From the NCBI GenBank assembly GCA_038503065.1, contig JBCAMK010000003.1, positions 806,001 through 870,000 of the forward strand: a stretch of DNA of 64,000 nt, in the 5' to 3' direction. Position 1 is the stretch's first letter. Every line of letters begins with the position of its first letter. The translations under genes and the position numbers were made by a program. The DNA comes from Paragyromitra xinjiangensis. Taxonomy: Eukaryota; Ascomycota; Pezizomycetes; Pezizales; Discinaceae. This document shows, one piece after another, positions 46,981 to 59,120 of the stretch. The notes under the pieces were generated by a model. It worked only from the letters and a program-made list of their open reading frames with translations. It did not search any database and was not told the origin of the DNA.

Positions 46981-48502
46981 TATTTCTTTGATGCAGGCTG
47001 ACGATAAGTTGGTGGGGGTGGGGCATGCAATGACGTTGAGGGGTTTCACTTTTTTTGTTCGCAGAGCCGCAATGAAGCAGGTCCGAGATCTTCACGGCTT
47101 GGCGGTTTCACAAGGATCAGCGGCTGGGTATTACCGTGATAGGTGCAGAGCCAATAGTCTTAGGCCATTGGGGAAAATATAGTATTTGGAGGTCTTGATC
47201 TGATATTCAGGCAAAGCATGGCAGCTACATCTAGGTTTAATGGCAGTTTTTAGCAGCCGAATCATAGTTCGTGACTCTAATCACACGGGATCAAAGCACG
47301 CAGCTACATTCAATACTTCGACGGAAAACTAAGGGAACTAGAGGAGAGAGAAGTTCCACAAGAACATAAAACACTGTGAGGAAAATATCATAGCTTATCT
47401 TCTATCCTACCGTCAAATATTTGGGCTACGAGAAAGCCAGCACAAGGTCAGCCTAAACATACCTATGATGAAGATGAAAGGAAATCATAGTGCTATTACT
47501 CCTTCCAAACCCTACTAACAGCTGCATATAGCGGTTGAACTCAATATCTCTATGTAGGCAAACGTTAATAGGGTCCTCACCACCAAGTAAGTAGAGGGGA
47601 CTGATCCCAACTTTAACAGGAAGATAATGGGTACATGAACCATCCATAACTTCTCATAGGTCGCCTAGGAACCGCCTTTCGGTCTCCATTCACAGATATA
47701 TTTTGTTTGGACGGTCGAGACACCATCACGCCCAGTTTTGACTATAGTTTGCGTAGTAATAATTGTAATCATGCCATTTCGATCGCAAGCACCGATTGTA
47801 ATAACGCTGGCGTTGTCTGACCCACACTAATGGTGATGTGGGTACTCTTCATGGCGTTTTTCCGTTGCAGGCTCATTGTACGGGTATTTTGCGTGGAGAG
47901 AGTAGAATTGGAGAGTCAGTTTTGTAGATGGAATATTTTTGGTAATGGGGTTGGATGGTCATATGTAGAGATCGGGTGGCCATGACTGTTGACGTATTTG
48001 ATGCAAAATCCACTTTTGGTCTGTAGACATGCTTATAATCACAAAGGGGGCAGTCTCTTTGATAGTTTTCTTGGTAAAATTTTCTGCGTATTTTCTTTCA
48101 GCTTTGTCAAGATAACTTCGAAATACTTCCAAACCAAGATACCTAGTAACTTCCATGTACTTAGTGAAATTACGGGTAAAGAGGACGTGAGCAAAATGGG
48201 TAGTATTAACTTAATTCTACTGACTAGTAAAATTTACCTAGTTTAGATATTTTTGCACCACCATCAGAAAACTTCGAGTGTATCCAAGTAATCTTTATGA
48301 TTTATCTTTCCCCTCTCCTCTTTTTTCCCTTTAACCTCGCATGCTCTGTCAACAGCCACAGTTCGTCCAGTTCTACGTAGTATTAGAGGGCATCATACTA
48401 ACTTTCCTAGACTGACGAGAACGGAATGTGTAGTTAAGCATACCCACAAACCTAGAATTACATTTCATTAGAAGACCCATGGGCACACCCAACCCACAAG
48501 TC
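46981..48502. other. gene-free stretch of 1.5 kb
   Basis: This is the upstream region of SAM37 and the 3' flank of the next minus-strand gene. No supported features. Confidence 0.5.
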
Positions 48503-49009
48503 TCACATGGTATCACTTGTCCCACTCGCCTCACTATCGAAGCTCAAATCTTCCTCTTCCGAGGCCGACACAGCCTCCATCACTCTTGCAGACGACTTCG
48601 TCACATCGGGCCGCCCCGGCCCAGGAAACCTATCAAAATTGACGAAACAGACATCTCTAGCTCCTTCAGTGTAGCGAGTGACTTTCTTAAAGACGGGGAG
48701 GAGCGAAGATTCAGGGGAGATATCGACCTGATCGTCTTTGGACGGTATTGTTGACAGAGAAAGTTGTGGAGAGGCTTCGGACGGTGACTGCTTGATGGAC
48801 TTGGCCGAGGATGAGGTTTTCCCTAGAGGTGGCCCCATAAGTGTTTTCAAAGACTTTGATGATCCTAAGGTAGATTCGGGAGACTCTGTCCATGGCTGGG
48901 AGGGGCCCTCTGAGGTGGGTGCGGAAAGCTTGTTTTTGGGTTCGGCCTCGGAAGTTGATCTGGAAACACGTTGTGAGCGCTTATTTGGGGTGACTAAGTT
49001 GCTAGTCAT
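48503..49009 (-). CDS. Ser/Pro-rich hypothetical protein, 168 aa (gene model uncertain)
   Basis: Not recognised. The ATG frame is rich in Ser, Pro, Lys and Glu (EAEPKNKLSAPTSEGPSQ; KTSSSAKSIKQSPSEAS) and ends in an acidic segment (SASEEEDLSFDSEASGTSD). One more ordered stretch, RDVCFVNFDRFPGPGRPDV, stands out. Immediately upstream, an overlapping ATG frame (49302-49006, MSGRGGQNKSGPYPLKIY) has similar composition and could be a first exon. I could not find a donor/acceptor pair that joins the two frames in phase. Either the gene starts at 49009 or the true structure is different. Confidence 0.4.
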   Translation of the reverse strand: MTSNLVTPNKRSQRVSRSTSEAEPKNKLSAPTSEGPSQPWTESPESTLGSSKSLKTLMGPPLGKTSSSAKSIKQSPSEASPQLSLSTIPSKDDQVDISPESSLLPVFKKVTRYTEGARDVCFVNFDRFPGPGRPDVTKSSARVMEAVSASEEEDLSFDSEASGTSDTM

Positions 49010-49650
49010 GGTGGGGGCAGTTCGGAGAGTAAGAGATGGGTTGAGAGGGGAATGAGATTGTCAAAGTGTTTTTGGGGTGTGGGAGATGAGATGTAAGATA
49101 CTGATATGGATGACGGAGATGAATGATTGGAGCTCTTTTTGATGAAGGGTGGTGTGGGGGCGGATACATGTAGTTGGGAGGAAAGGGAGCGCTTGCCGAA
49201 TGATAACCCTAAGGGAGCATTTTTATTGGTATCGTCTGAAACTGGGGTGTATATTTTTAGAGGGTAGGGCCCACTCTTGTTCTGGCCGCCTCGTCCACTC
49301 ACACGAGTGATATTTTATGACTCTACCGGGTAGGTGTTTGTGAACTGGGGCAGCCCAGTTGTTTCTTTGGGCAGTTTATGGTTCTCGGTCAACTTTCAGT
49401 AATATATTTAGCCAGTCCTGCCCATCCTCTAATAGAATGAGGATTACTTTTGCCAATATAGGATGGTCTCTGTGTTTCTTTGCTTTTTGATATCCTCTTC
49501 TGGATGTGGGAAACCCCAGAATAGGGCAGTAAGCTAGTTTAAAAAAACCCAATTCAGATAGTGATGTGTTCACTCTTGCTATTGATAAAAAAGAAAAAAA
49601 AATCTAAAATATAACATTACTAAAAAGTTCTAATCTCACTACTATCTTTA

Positions 49651-50712
49651 CTAAATAAATCCACTCCCAAGCTCAGCCGCACTCACTAATGATAGGTTAA
49701 GGCTGTCATCCGCACTTGTATTCTTTTCAGGATCTACACTGCGTAGAACCCTACTATTCACCTCATTCGGGGAGTAATATTCTACCTTAGGCCAATCCTT
49801 CATCGTCTCCCCTTCCTCACCTGTCCCATAATTCCCATCCGAGTATGGATACAATGCTTTTCTGGCCTCCCGAACACTCTTATACCCCGTCTGCTCAGAT
49901 GAAGCAGGAGGGATCCAATCCCGCATAGTCTCTCCCTCTTCACCAGCTGCATGGGTACCGTCGGCTTCCGGGCTAGGATATACGTTGCGTACCTCATAAA
50001 CAGTGGCAGACTTTAGTTCCGGATCAATGTGTTCATCTTTAAACGCAAGAGCTAATCCGTGAGTTTCAGCTTCCAGCATAGAGACAGAGGCGGACCGTTG
50101 GAGGTAGAAGGAAGAAGGCTCCCATTCACCTTCATCATTAACTTCCTCGTCTCCAGATGAGGATGAGGTGCAGGATGAAGTACAAGGAGAGATAGGACAT
50201 GAGGAAGTAGGCGTGAAGAGTGCTGGATCGATATTCATGTTAAGTTGTAACTGTAGCTGCTCTTCAAGATCGACATAGGTGTATGGGGTTGTGAGGTCTT
50301 CGAAGCCGTCCCAGAGTGCTTCTGTCTCAGATTTATCGAGTTCTTCGATGCAGATTTCTTCATAGGCTCCTTTATTTGACTCTGCCCCGCTGTTCCTCCG
50401 TGCTTGCCTGTTTACGGACTCATCACCCTCTTTATCATTCTTCCTATCCTCTTCTTCACCGCTATCACTTCCAATCCTCCAGTAGCTCTTCCAGAGCTCC
50501 CACCCGGTATAGTCGAACTCTGACACACACTTTGCGCAGAAGCGGTGAGAGCATGATAGGCAGCGGTTTAGGGCGGCAGAGAAGCGGTAGACGGTACGGC
50601 ATCTATGGCAACGCCAGACCCAAGGATATGGGGAACGTGGGGCAGAGAATCGTCTGCGCTGGCGGAAGGTAGAGGTAGAGGTGGTAATGGTTATGGAGGG
50701 GTTCTTAGTCAT
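49651..50712 (-). CDS. Cys-rich zinc-finger-like orphan with acidic C-terminal repeats, 353 aa
   Basis: Function not recognised. An uninterrupted ATG-to-stop frame begins with a basic, Ser/Thr-rich N-terminus. Residues about 32-66 then hold WRCHRCRTVYRFSAALNRCL and CSHRFCAKC, giving C-x2-C-x12-C-x2-C-x4-C-x2-C, followed by DYTGWELWKSYW. This is a probable zinc-binding module of the type found in uncharacterised ascomycete proteins. The rest is acidic and disordered. Near the C-terminus an imperfect repeat occurs twice: YPSPEADGTHAAGEEGETMR and YPYSDGNYGTGEEGETMK, each followed by DW. The gene is divergent from the demethylase gene across a 1.8-kb region. Confidence 0.65.
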   Translation of the reverse strand: MTKNPSITITTSTSTFRQRRRFSAPRSPYPWVWRCHRCRTVYRFSAALNRCLSCSHRFCAKCVSEFDYTGWELWKSYWRIGSDSGEEEDRKNDKEGDESVNRQARRNSGAESNKGAYEEICIEELDKSETEALWDGFEDLTTPYTYVDLEEQLQLQLNMNIDPALFTPTSSCPISPCTSSCTSSSSGDEEVNDEGEWEPSSFYLQRSASVSMLEAETHGLALAFKDEHIDPELKSATVYEVRNVYPSPEADGTHAAGEEGETMRDWIPPASSEQTGYKSVREARKALYPYSDGNYGTGEEGETMKDWPKVEYYSPNEVNSRVLRSVDPEKNTSADDSLNLSLVSAAELGSGFI

Positions 50713-52490
50713 TGTGTTTATTCGTGTCTTTGTTAAAGGGATTTTTTTGTTTGGATGATGGATGGAGAATCAGTGGTGTGTTTGTTATTGGGCTAGGATG
50801 GTAGGATATATTTCTTTAATGGGGACTTGCCCGGCAAATGATAGGTAGTAAGGGTGGGGATAAAGCTTAGATGTTGGAGGGTAATACGGAGGGCCGGAGA
50901 ACAGTGAAGAGTGGCCTAGCCGTAGGATGGACCAGTCAATGTTGCTTTGGGATGAATGACTGGAGACTATATTAGAGTAGAGGGGAAGGAGGATCCTGCC
51001 TCAATTGTTACGAAAGGGAAGAGGAGAGAGTGTATAGAGAAGAGGAGAGAAAAGGAAAAGAAGAGCAGGAACAAGCAGCTTCAAATACAAACGAAGCGTG
51101 TTAGCGGAACAGCCTAGAACAAAGACGCCCTTCAAACCTTCCACGCGTGAAACGTTATAGGAGAACGTGGCATTGAATGATGAAGTCTGATTGACCTTGT
51201 TTCTCTGGAAAGATTTCTTTGTTTGCCGAAACAGTTGTTTCGGAGAATTGGCTGGTGATTGATTGACTTGCTAGATCTCATGACTAATTGTAGTTAGATT
51301 AGATGCCCTGGTGCGTGCTCTGCGTTCTGTACGGGTCACGGAGTGCAGTGGCTCCCCTGCGACGCTGCTGCTTGATGACGCTGCTGCGTGCTCTGGGCAA
51401 GGTAGGGCGTGGCAGGAACCAGAGACGTGGAGACGAGAAATAGAGATAAGCGAGCCGGGGTGGGGGCTTCGAGAGATTTAACATGACGACCATCACCCCC
51501 CACCAAAAGGTATAGGAGGGGCAGCTATTTTGGGAGGAGAGGTCTGTGAGGAGGCAACTGAGAGCAGTATGCGATAGGATGAAGGAGGGAGAGAAAAAAA
51601 AGTGCAGTTCAGTTCTTGCAGGTAGTTGTAGAAAGAGATACAAAAAGGCCATAGAGCCACAAACAGTAGTAAGCCGAGAGCCCTCTCGGATATGCGAGAA
51701 AGGGCAACAAGAGGGAGCAATGGGGGGTCAAGTGGACGACAGACGGACGGGCAGAAGGGCGGAATTGTTTGAGAGGTAGAGAAGCATAGCCGGTGACAGA
51801 AAACTTGCAGCCAGAGCATAATACCTTGTGTGGAGTAGTGCTGTGGTCGATGGGGGGAGTTGGCTGCTGTGATGTGATGGAAATCTAAAAAGGTACTGAG
51901 GCTGTCTCCAGTTGTCGCGAAAGAGACGAATGCTTAGTCAGGACGAGTTTGACGAGGCACCCATTCCACCATTTACGGTTAGTATACAGAATCTGTGTAC
52001 CATAGGCGACTTTCTCTTCTTTCTCTCGCACACGCTCTTTCTTTCGTTCTTGCTGTTGCTGTTGCTGTTGTTGTTGCTGTTGCTAACTGCTAACTGCATA
52101 CTACCGTAACTGACTGCTGGGCAGAAAGTCGTCGACTCGCTGCAACTCTCTCCCCTCCCCAATCCTCTTCTCTCCTCTGACCACCCACCCCCATCACCAC
52201 TCATCAACACAGAAACATCCCCCTCCCCCCCCACCACCACCATCGTTTCATCTCTCATCCACTTGTCTGTGTTATACCGCTCCTGCTATTCTCTCCTCTG
52301 CTACATATTAATCCCCTCGCTTATCATTCTTCACCCAATTCCGTCGTCTTCATACCCGCCCACCCCCCCCAAATCCATCGCATCTCGTTTACAGTGCACG
52401 AATCATCCTTCCCTCCATCTCCCCCATTCAGGTTCCTGTCATCCCCCCACGGGAGTCGTAGCTCCAAAACTACACCCCCTCAAATTCTGG
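50713..52490. promoter_or_regulatory. divergent intergenic region upstream of the JmjC gene
   Basis: This 1.8 kb separates the Cys-rich orphan (minus) from the demethylase (plus). It contains purine-rich runs near 51010-51070, a GCT/GTT triplet microsatellite (52051-52083), and a long pyrimidine-rich leader from 52140 to 52490. A short ATG frame at 51930-51977 (MLSQDEFDEAPIPPFT) followed by GTTAGT could be a 5' exon or an upstream ORF. Confidence 0.4.
52051..52083. repeat. GCT/GTT triplet microsatellite
   Basis: Eleven consecutive TGC or TGT/TTG-type triplets occur in the presumed 5' leader of the demethylase gene. Confidence 0.7.
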
Positions 52491-55400
52491 ATGACTGAAC
52501 CTCGAGAAATGGACGACTACAAAACTAGACATTGGGGTGCTCGATTCGGTTATCGCACCCCACCACCCGAGTTCGCGAAATCTCACACTGAACCTCTCTC
52601 TCCTCTGCTTGGACCGGCAATGTCTGCTACGAAGAACGAGGATGTTATCGACCACCAACTTTCTACAAACACTCTCACGCTCCCCTCTATCACCTCTGCC
52701 CCCTCACGAGAATCTTTATTCTCTTCCTACTCTTCGCCGTCACGTTTTACTCCTAGCTCTATCGCTGTGAATTACGCTTCGATGGATCCCATGCAACTGT
52801 TCGCCGATATTGCGCTCTCCACTGCTCCGGCGAGTTTTATGGCGACGAGATCATCGCCGGTTTCGCACGCGCCTACTGCCCCTCCTCCAGCTTTGCGCTC
52901 ACCCTCAATTCCATCGGGTTCGAATATGAACGGCATTTTCCCTGTCTGGGCTGCCGACGGTTATCCGACACGGAACGGAAACCGCACCGCAGGATACCCA
53001 ACAGCCAACCCTGCCCCGCACGCGATGGTTAGTGATAATTTCAGAGAGACGGCCTACACTTACGAGCGAAGAAATTCTGCTGTTCGCTTGGAGCCTCCGG
53101 TTCTTTCGCTTGTTACAAGCAAGAATACCGCGCCCGCCGTCGATGGCTCGCTTTTCTCTCTTCCGAGGCTTCCGGAGGTTACAGCTAGAGCTCCTCTGCC
53201 GATTCCTTTCGCTCCGGCTACTTCGGTGTTCGCACCGGTTGAGCCTCGCCGCAAGAATCCCAGGAAAGACGCGAAAAATGCTACACGCGGTAGTGCCGAA
53301 GCTCGGGAAGGTGCGGGGTCAACGCGTGATCCCCGCGGGTCGCGTAGCAGTGGACGTGGACGCAGCAGCTCTTCGAGGGGCCCAAACCCTCGCAAAGGGC
53401 GTGTTGGCGGTTCAGCTCTAACTAAAGAGCCAGTGGAGCTGGATAAACCATCACGGGCCCGAGCAAGGCCGGAGTCGCTTGGCCACAAAATTGTAGATGT
53501 GGTAGTTACCAACGGCAAACCGACCCACAGCTCTCCAATCCGTCTAAATCGCTTTCCCGTACCTGCTGTTGAATCGAATGATCCTCCGAGCCCATCTCCG
53601 GCTTATTCTCCTTTCCCCTCTCGCCCTGCTTCGCCGGTGCGCGAAGCTACCTACGTTACTCCTCCGGTCTTAGAAGAAGTCGATCGCGCTGGGGAAGTTT
53701 TACAAGAAGTCGTTGCTCTTGAAGCTGTCTCGCCTAAACAGAAACCAAAAGTTGAACTTAGTACCCAAGAACATATACCCAGCGCCCCACAAGCGGATAA
53801 AATCAGCACTCACCACACTCTCAGCGAACAGACTGGCAAAGATGTTCCAATGGAGGATGTTCAATCAACAGTGCTTGAAGTTCTTGTTGAGGGAAACATC
53901 AACAAAATTTCTCCGGAAGGTGCGTTCTATTTGTTATTTGGACTTTAGATATGTACAACTCCGGGCTATGAATTCTAACGTGCAATTCGCTTCTTAGTTC
54001 CTGAGGATGTTGAAAAGATTGTGGCTATTTATAGCAAACCACAAGAATCGCCTGATGGTGGTGTCATCAGTAATCATAGTAAGTTAAACCCCCTTAAGCC
54101 CCATGAACTGGCTCGATGTGTTTGCTAAGGGTTTTGTGTGGTGCCAGATTCAGCAGTTGGGGATTTACAAAGCTTAGACAAAGAAGCCGTTCCACTAGCG
54201 GAAGATATAGTGGTTGAATTAGACATTGTCAAAGGTTTGTTTGTGCTTGTTATATTGCCCGCATTTCGTCCGCTGATACCATAGTCATAGAACCAGAAGC
54301 TATTTTGCAGGAGGGCAAAGCTCCAGCAGCCGAGTCTCTTGGGAACGATAATATCGCCACTGTTGCCCTAGCTGCCGCCAATGACGAGAGTATTCTAATG
54401 GAGGAAGACTATGAGATACACGAAGACTTGCCCGGTGATGCTTCTGCTCTTACATCCCATACAACTGTAGATGTCTCCAATAATGTCCAGTTCGTTGAGA
54501 GCGAGGACTACGAGATTGCGCACGCCGTAAGTAAATCCTACCTAGAATCGTCCTCTTCTTGGTATAAAAGGTGTTAACAGTTTGATAATGAGTATATAGG
54601 AAGGCGATGAGCCAATTTTTGGAGCCGGCGTCGATGCGTGTGGTGTTCCACATGAGGCATTCGACTCTGTGCCGGCAACCGTATCGCCGACCGTCGATTC
54701 TTCAGAGGGACCTAAAGAGCTCCGTGTGTTATCACCTTCCGGAGGACTGTCGCGTGAACCTGAAAACCCTGATGAAGAGTTTTGCGCACACTGTGATGCC
54801 AAGTACCGCAATGGTTATGGGTTCAGGCTTGATATTTCATCATGGATCGGTTGTGATGGCTGTAGGACCTGGTACCATTCCGCATGCGTTGGGCTTGACG
54901 GCAATTCGGTTAGGAGAATTGATAAGTACTATTGCCATTCCTGTGAGCCTAAGCATGGGAAGTCTACAAGTAATCTACCTCGCTCGTTCTTGTTATGTTT
55001 GTTTTTTGTGGAGTTATGCTGATGCTTGTCGCGTGATAACTAGTGAAACGTACGTCAGCCCGCGAAAAGACTGCAATTGACTACAATGCACTTCATAATG
55101 GGTCTTCCGCACCGATCAAGAACCCCACTGATAGCAAATTGCACCCATACGTAGCAATTATTCGTGATCGCACTCATACATTTGCTGATGACACGCTGCC
55201 GAGAATGCGGCCGGATCAGGTCACGGAGGAGACTATTGAAGGGATATCAGGAGGGTGGAATCAACCATTTGTAGTGCCGGCCGTAGAGAACCCGGCTCCG
55301 TGGATCAATCTAGCAAATATTGCGAATCAGGAGAAGGAATTAGAGGCGGAGATGATGGATGTCGATGAGCCTGAGCTTGAGCCTGTTTCTATTGTTCCAA

Positions 55401-58400
55401 CTAAGAACCCCATGCGATTCCCACCACTGCCCTCGCCGCCGCCGCCGCCGCCGCCACCACCACCACCACCACCACCACCACCCCCTCCGCCTCCTCCACC
55501 GCCTCGATCGTCGAGAGATTCATCGCCTGAGAAGAAGAGTAAGAGGAGTAAAACGGGAACGCCAGAGATGACACTTGATAGCGGTAACTTCGACCAGACT
55601 GAAGTCAATCGCATCAGATCAACCCTTGTTGATGGTGAATACGATGTCAAAGAGCGTCGTGCCGGTGCTGACTGCCTTGACATGATTATTCCCGAAGGGT
55701 TAACTGTCCGAAAGGTCGGCGAGCTTATTGGCGCGCAGATGAGGGTCGAGATGATCAATGTGCTCCGTCAGAGTACGACAAGGGATGACAAGTGGCATAT
55801 GGAGAATTTAGTTGAGTACTTTGAGAGCAGCAATCGCGATGAGATTTATAACTGCATTTCTTGCGAGGTTACGAAGACACCTTTGGGGGTAATGATTAGC
55901 AGACCGGAAGTGGTCAGAAAGATGGATTTGAGCGATCGGGTTTGGAGACCAGCTAACGACCAAGATTCGAAACCACACGTGGGGAAATATGTGTATGTTT
56001 CCTCCCGTTCCCCTTCGCTCTAACTAGTTCCTGATGATATCATGTAGCTTGATGTCTGTTGCGGACTCGTTCACCGATTTTCATATCGATTTTGCGGGCT
56101 CCTCCGTATTCTACCACATCTATGAAGGGCAAAAGGTCTTCCTTGTCCTCCCCCCTACCGACAAGAATCTCGAAACGTACGAACAGTGGTCTATGGACCC
56201 GAATATGAACACTACCTTCTTTCCCACCCTCGTAGACGACCCATGCATGCTCGTTACATTGAACAAAGGCGACACTCTGTTCATCCCTTCGGGCTGGATC
56301 CATGCAGTTTACACCCCGCAAGATTCCCTCGTTATTGGCGGGAATTTCCTCACTCGTAGCCATTATACGAAGCAAATGTCGATTCAGCGCATCGAGGTTG
56401 TTACAGACACCAAACTTTCCCAGCGATACCCCAAGTATACCACCCTCATGTGGCACTGCCTCTACAACTACCTAACTACCGACCCCATCCCTGACGAAGT
56501 TGATCAAGCTCTCGCCGCTGGCCGTATTATTCGCCAAAAGAAATTCCGCAACCATAAGGATGCGCCGCAATACACCAAGCAGGAACTTGAGGGCCTCCCC
56601 GACCTTTGCAACTTCTTGCTAAGGACAGCGCTCATTCACTGCGGGTCTATCAAAACGTCACTTCGCCCTGGGAAGCCAATGTTGACAGGGAAGCAAATAG
56701 ATTCCGTTAAGCGTGCAATCCCGGCCCCATGTAACGAGGATCCGCTAAAGTGGGTTAAGAGATTCGGTCGTTGGTGTGTGTGGAAGCGCGCAAGCCAGAA
56801 AATCGAAGAAAAAGGGGAGCGGGTACCAGAGTGGGCTCAAGGAAAATGGATGCCAGAGGAAGGGCCGAAGAAGGGACCAAGTGCGGCTGCGCTGAAACGG
56901 ATTGAGAGAAAGAAGGCTGAGGAAGCGCGCAGGGCAGAGGCGCCGAGGAGGCCAGGGTTGAGGGTGCGCAATATCAGGGATTCTACTGAGAGCACTGAGA
57001 GTGAGGAGACGGTGCCGGGGCCGTCTAACCCTCAAGCGGTAGTGGTGCAGGCGGTTAAGCTGGCTGCTAAAAAGAAAAGGAAGAGCGAAGGTGATGCTGA
57101 AATCGCTTCTTCAAAGAAGAAAGGCAGGCCAACAAAGTTTCCTGTTACTCCGCAAACGCAGGCCAACGGTGGCAGTGCCGCAACTTGGAGTCTCCAAGAG
57201 GGCGTAGAACCAACCCCAAGCAAGAAGCGGAAGGGTAAAGGCAAAGGTAAAGAGAAGAAACCGGCTGAAGCTATGGACGGCGAGTCCTACGCACTTTCCG
57301 ACGGCGCTGTTTATGTTGCGAAAGAATCGAATCTTGGCCCCGCCCGAGCGGGTTGTCAGAATTGTAGGCTGAAAAAGACAGGTTGCAAGCATAAGGCTGA
57401 GATTTCGGAGCTTCTTGCTATCCTAGAAGCGAATGACGGAGTATTACCACCGGGGACGATGATCGCGGGAAATCCAGTCATTCAGCTCCCGAAAGGAACG
57501 GGGACTACAAGTGTGAAGAAAAAGACAAAGGGGAAGGGGAAGGGGAAGGGAAAAGCGGTCATAGAAGAACCGGTTGAGGTTGAAGATGATGCTGAGGAGG
57601 AATTCCAGGAGGAAGGTGAGGAAGAGGACGAAGAAGACGAAGAGGAAGAGCATGTAGTAGAGGTCTCTGGAAAGAAAGATAACGAAGAGCCTGATGATGA
57701 TTGGGATCTTGAGGATCATGCCGTGGAGGGGCACAAGTACTTCGATAACACCGAAGGGAACTTCGCCCGATCTGGAAGCAGACGCTCATCTGCCGGCAGC
57801 AACAGACGCTCATCCGCTGGAAGCTCAAGCAATAAGAGATCTCGCCCTGTCGGCAATGATGATGACGACGTCGAAGATGCTGAAGAGCTGCCGAGGGAGT
57901 CCCCCCCAAAGAAAACTAAAGCGATCAAGGAGGGTTTGACCACTCCTGCCGCAAATGTGAGTGGAGTTGCTGGTCGACCACCTGGGTTCCAGGGGAGAAA
58001 GCCAAGCTGTGAGGAGTGTAAGGCGTTGAAGGTTCGCTTGTCCTCTTCTCCTCTAGTGTGGCACTTAATATGGAATGAGGGCTGACAAACAGATTTTTTA
58101 GACTAAGTGTCTCCATGACACATGGTATCTCGCGAAGGCGAAGACCCCAGCGAAGACGGTGAAGAATTCTAGAAGGAAGAGTGGCGGGAGGTCTGCGAGA
58201 GCTGTGAGTAAGAAGGTGCAGTTAGTTGACGACGATACCGACCAGGCTTCACCTTCCGGGGCGAATGCAGAGGGATCAGGTCCGATGGGTATGCCTTTCG
58301 ATCTCATTCTTTTAGCTTGGAGTTTGAAAAGTGCTAATACAAAACAGATATTGTAGATTCTGAGGATGTTGTACAGATGAACGATGAGCAGGAGGAACTT

Positions 58401-59120
58401 GAGGAAGTTATCGTGTGTAAGAAACCAACAATTGTTACCCCAGCTATTAAAACCGCTGCAGCTGCGGTTGCCAAGCACGATACTCTCCCCATCGGTGCTC
58501 CTGCTCTCACTTCTGTTGCTCTTGCTGCTGCTGGGCTTGCTACTGCTCCGCGCAGCCACGGCACGGTCACCCCCCCTCTTCGTACCGTTTCCACCTCGTC
58601 GATCAAGAGTTCGCCTCTCAGCGAACCCAACACCTTCGATCTCGATCTCTCTATCCTCGATGAGCAGCTCCTGTATAAGTCTCGCAGTTCGGACACCCCG
58701 GACGACCCGGCTATCATGGCGCCTCCTGTCGACTACGATGACGAACCGCCTGCACAGCTTCCGGTTCGCGCTACTCCAAATGGCGTTGCTCCCGCAGTCC
58801 CTGCAACTACTGTCGCAGTATCCAATTCAGTGACGGCGGCCATTAGTAACTATCCGAAACCAGCGTACAGGGTCAATAGGCCGAAGGTGACCTATACCAG
58901 AACCAACAAGAACTTCAAGAGGAAAGCGGACGAAGATGAAAGCATGGATGGGATTGAAATCCACAACAATAAGCAGGCTAGAACTGGAACGTCGGTGAGT
59001 CCTGGAGCCGAGAGGAGAAGCGTTGGGAGCGTCGGAGGGGAGGACAGCCCCACTGTTGAGGAACTGATGAGGCTGGGCGCTGCGGCAGAGTTTGGATTAA
59101 GAAGAAGGGCAGGGTCTTGA
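52491..59120 (+). CDS. PHD finger and JmjC-domain histone demethylase (JHDM1/Jhd1-type), 2033 aa
   Basis: This is a probable Fe(II)/2-oxoglutarate histone lysine demethylase. JHDM1 enzymes act on H3K36 in the nucleus. Nine exons are inferred: 52491-53919, 53998-54078, 54148-54235, 54286-54526, 54600-54969, 55044-55992, 56048-58031, 58102-58288 and 58348-59120, giving 2034 codons with all phases closing. Residues 1 to about 670 are disordered. The PHD finger is at about 675-726 (FCAHCDAKY, CDGCRTWYHSACVG, YYCHSC). A run of about 25 prolines follows (near 867-891). The JmjC domain has the iron ligands H1065 and D1067 (TDFHIDFAGSS) and H1138 (SGWIHAVYTP), with a conserved Lys in YHIYEGQKVFLVLPP. 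The basic C-terminal half contains two C-x2-C-x6-C-x-H motifs (C1489 and C1707). The start follows a pyrimidine-rich leader. It is much longer than yeast Jhd1 (about 490 residues). Confidence 0.9.
55436..55505 (+). repeat. CCG/CCA triplet repeat encoding polyproline
   Basis: A CCN run switches from CCG to CCA units and encodes about 25 consecutive prolines between the PHD and JmjC domains of the demethylase. Confidence 0.9.

Noticed and set aside
52263..52490. N-terminal extension of the demethylase frame before the ATG at 52491
   Set aside because: The extension has no ATG start, and the DNA is a pyrimidine-rich leader with unlikely protein composition.
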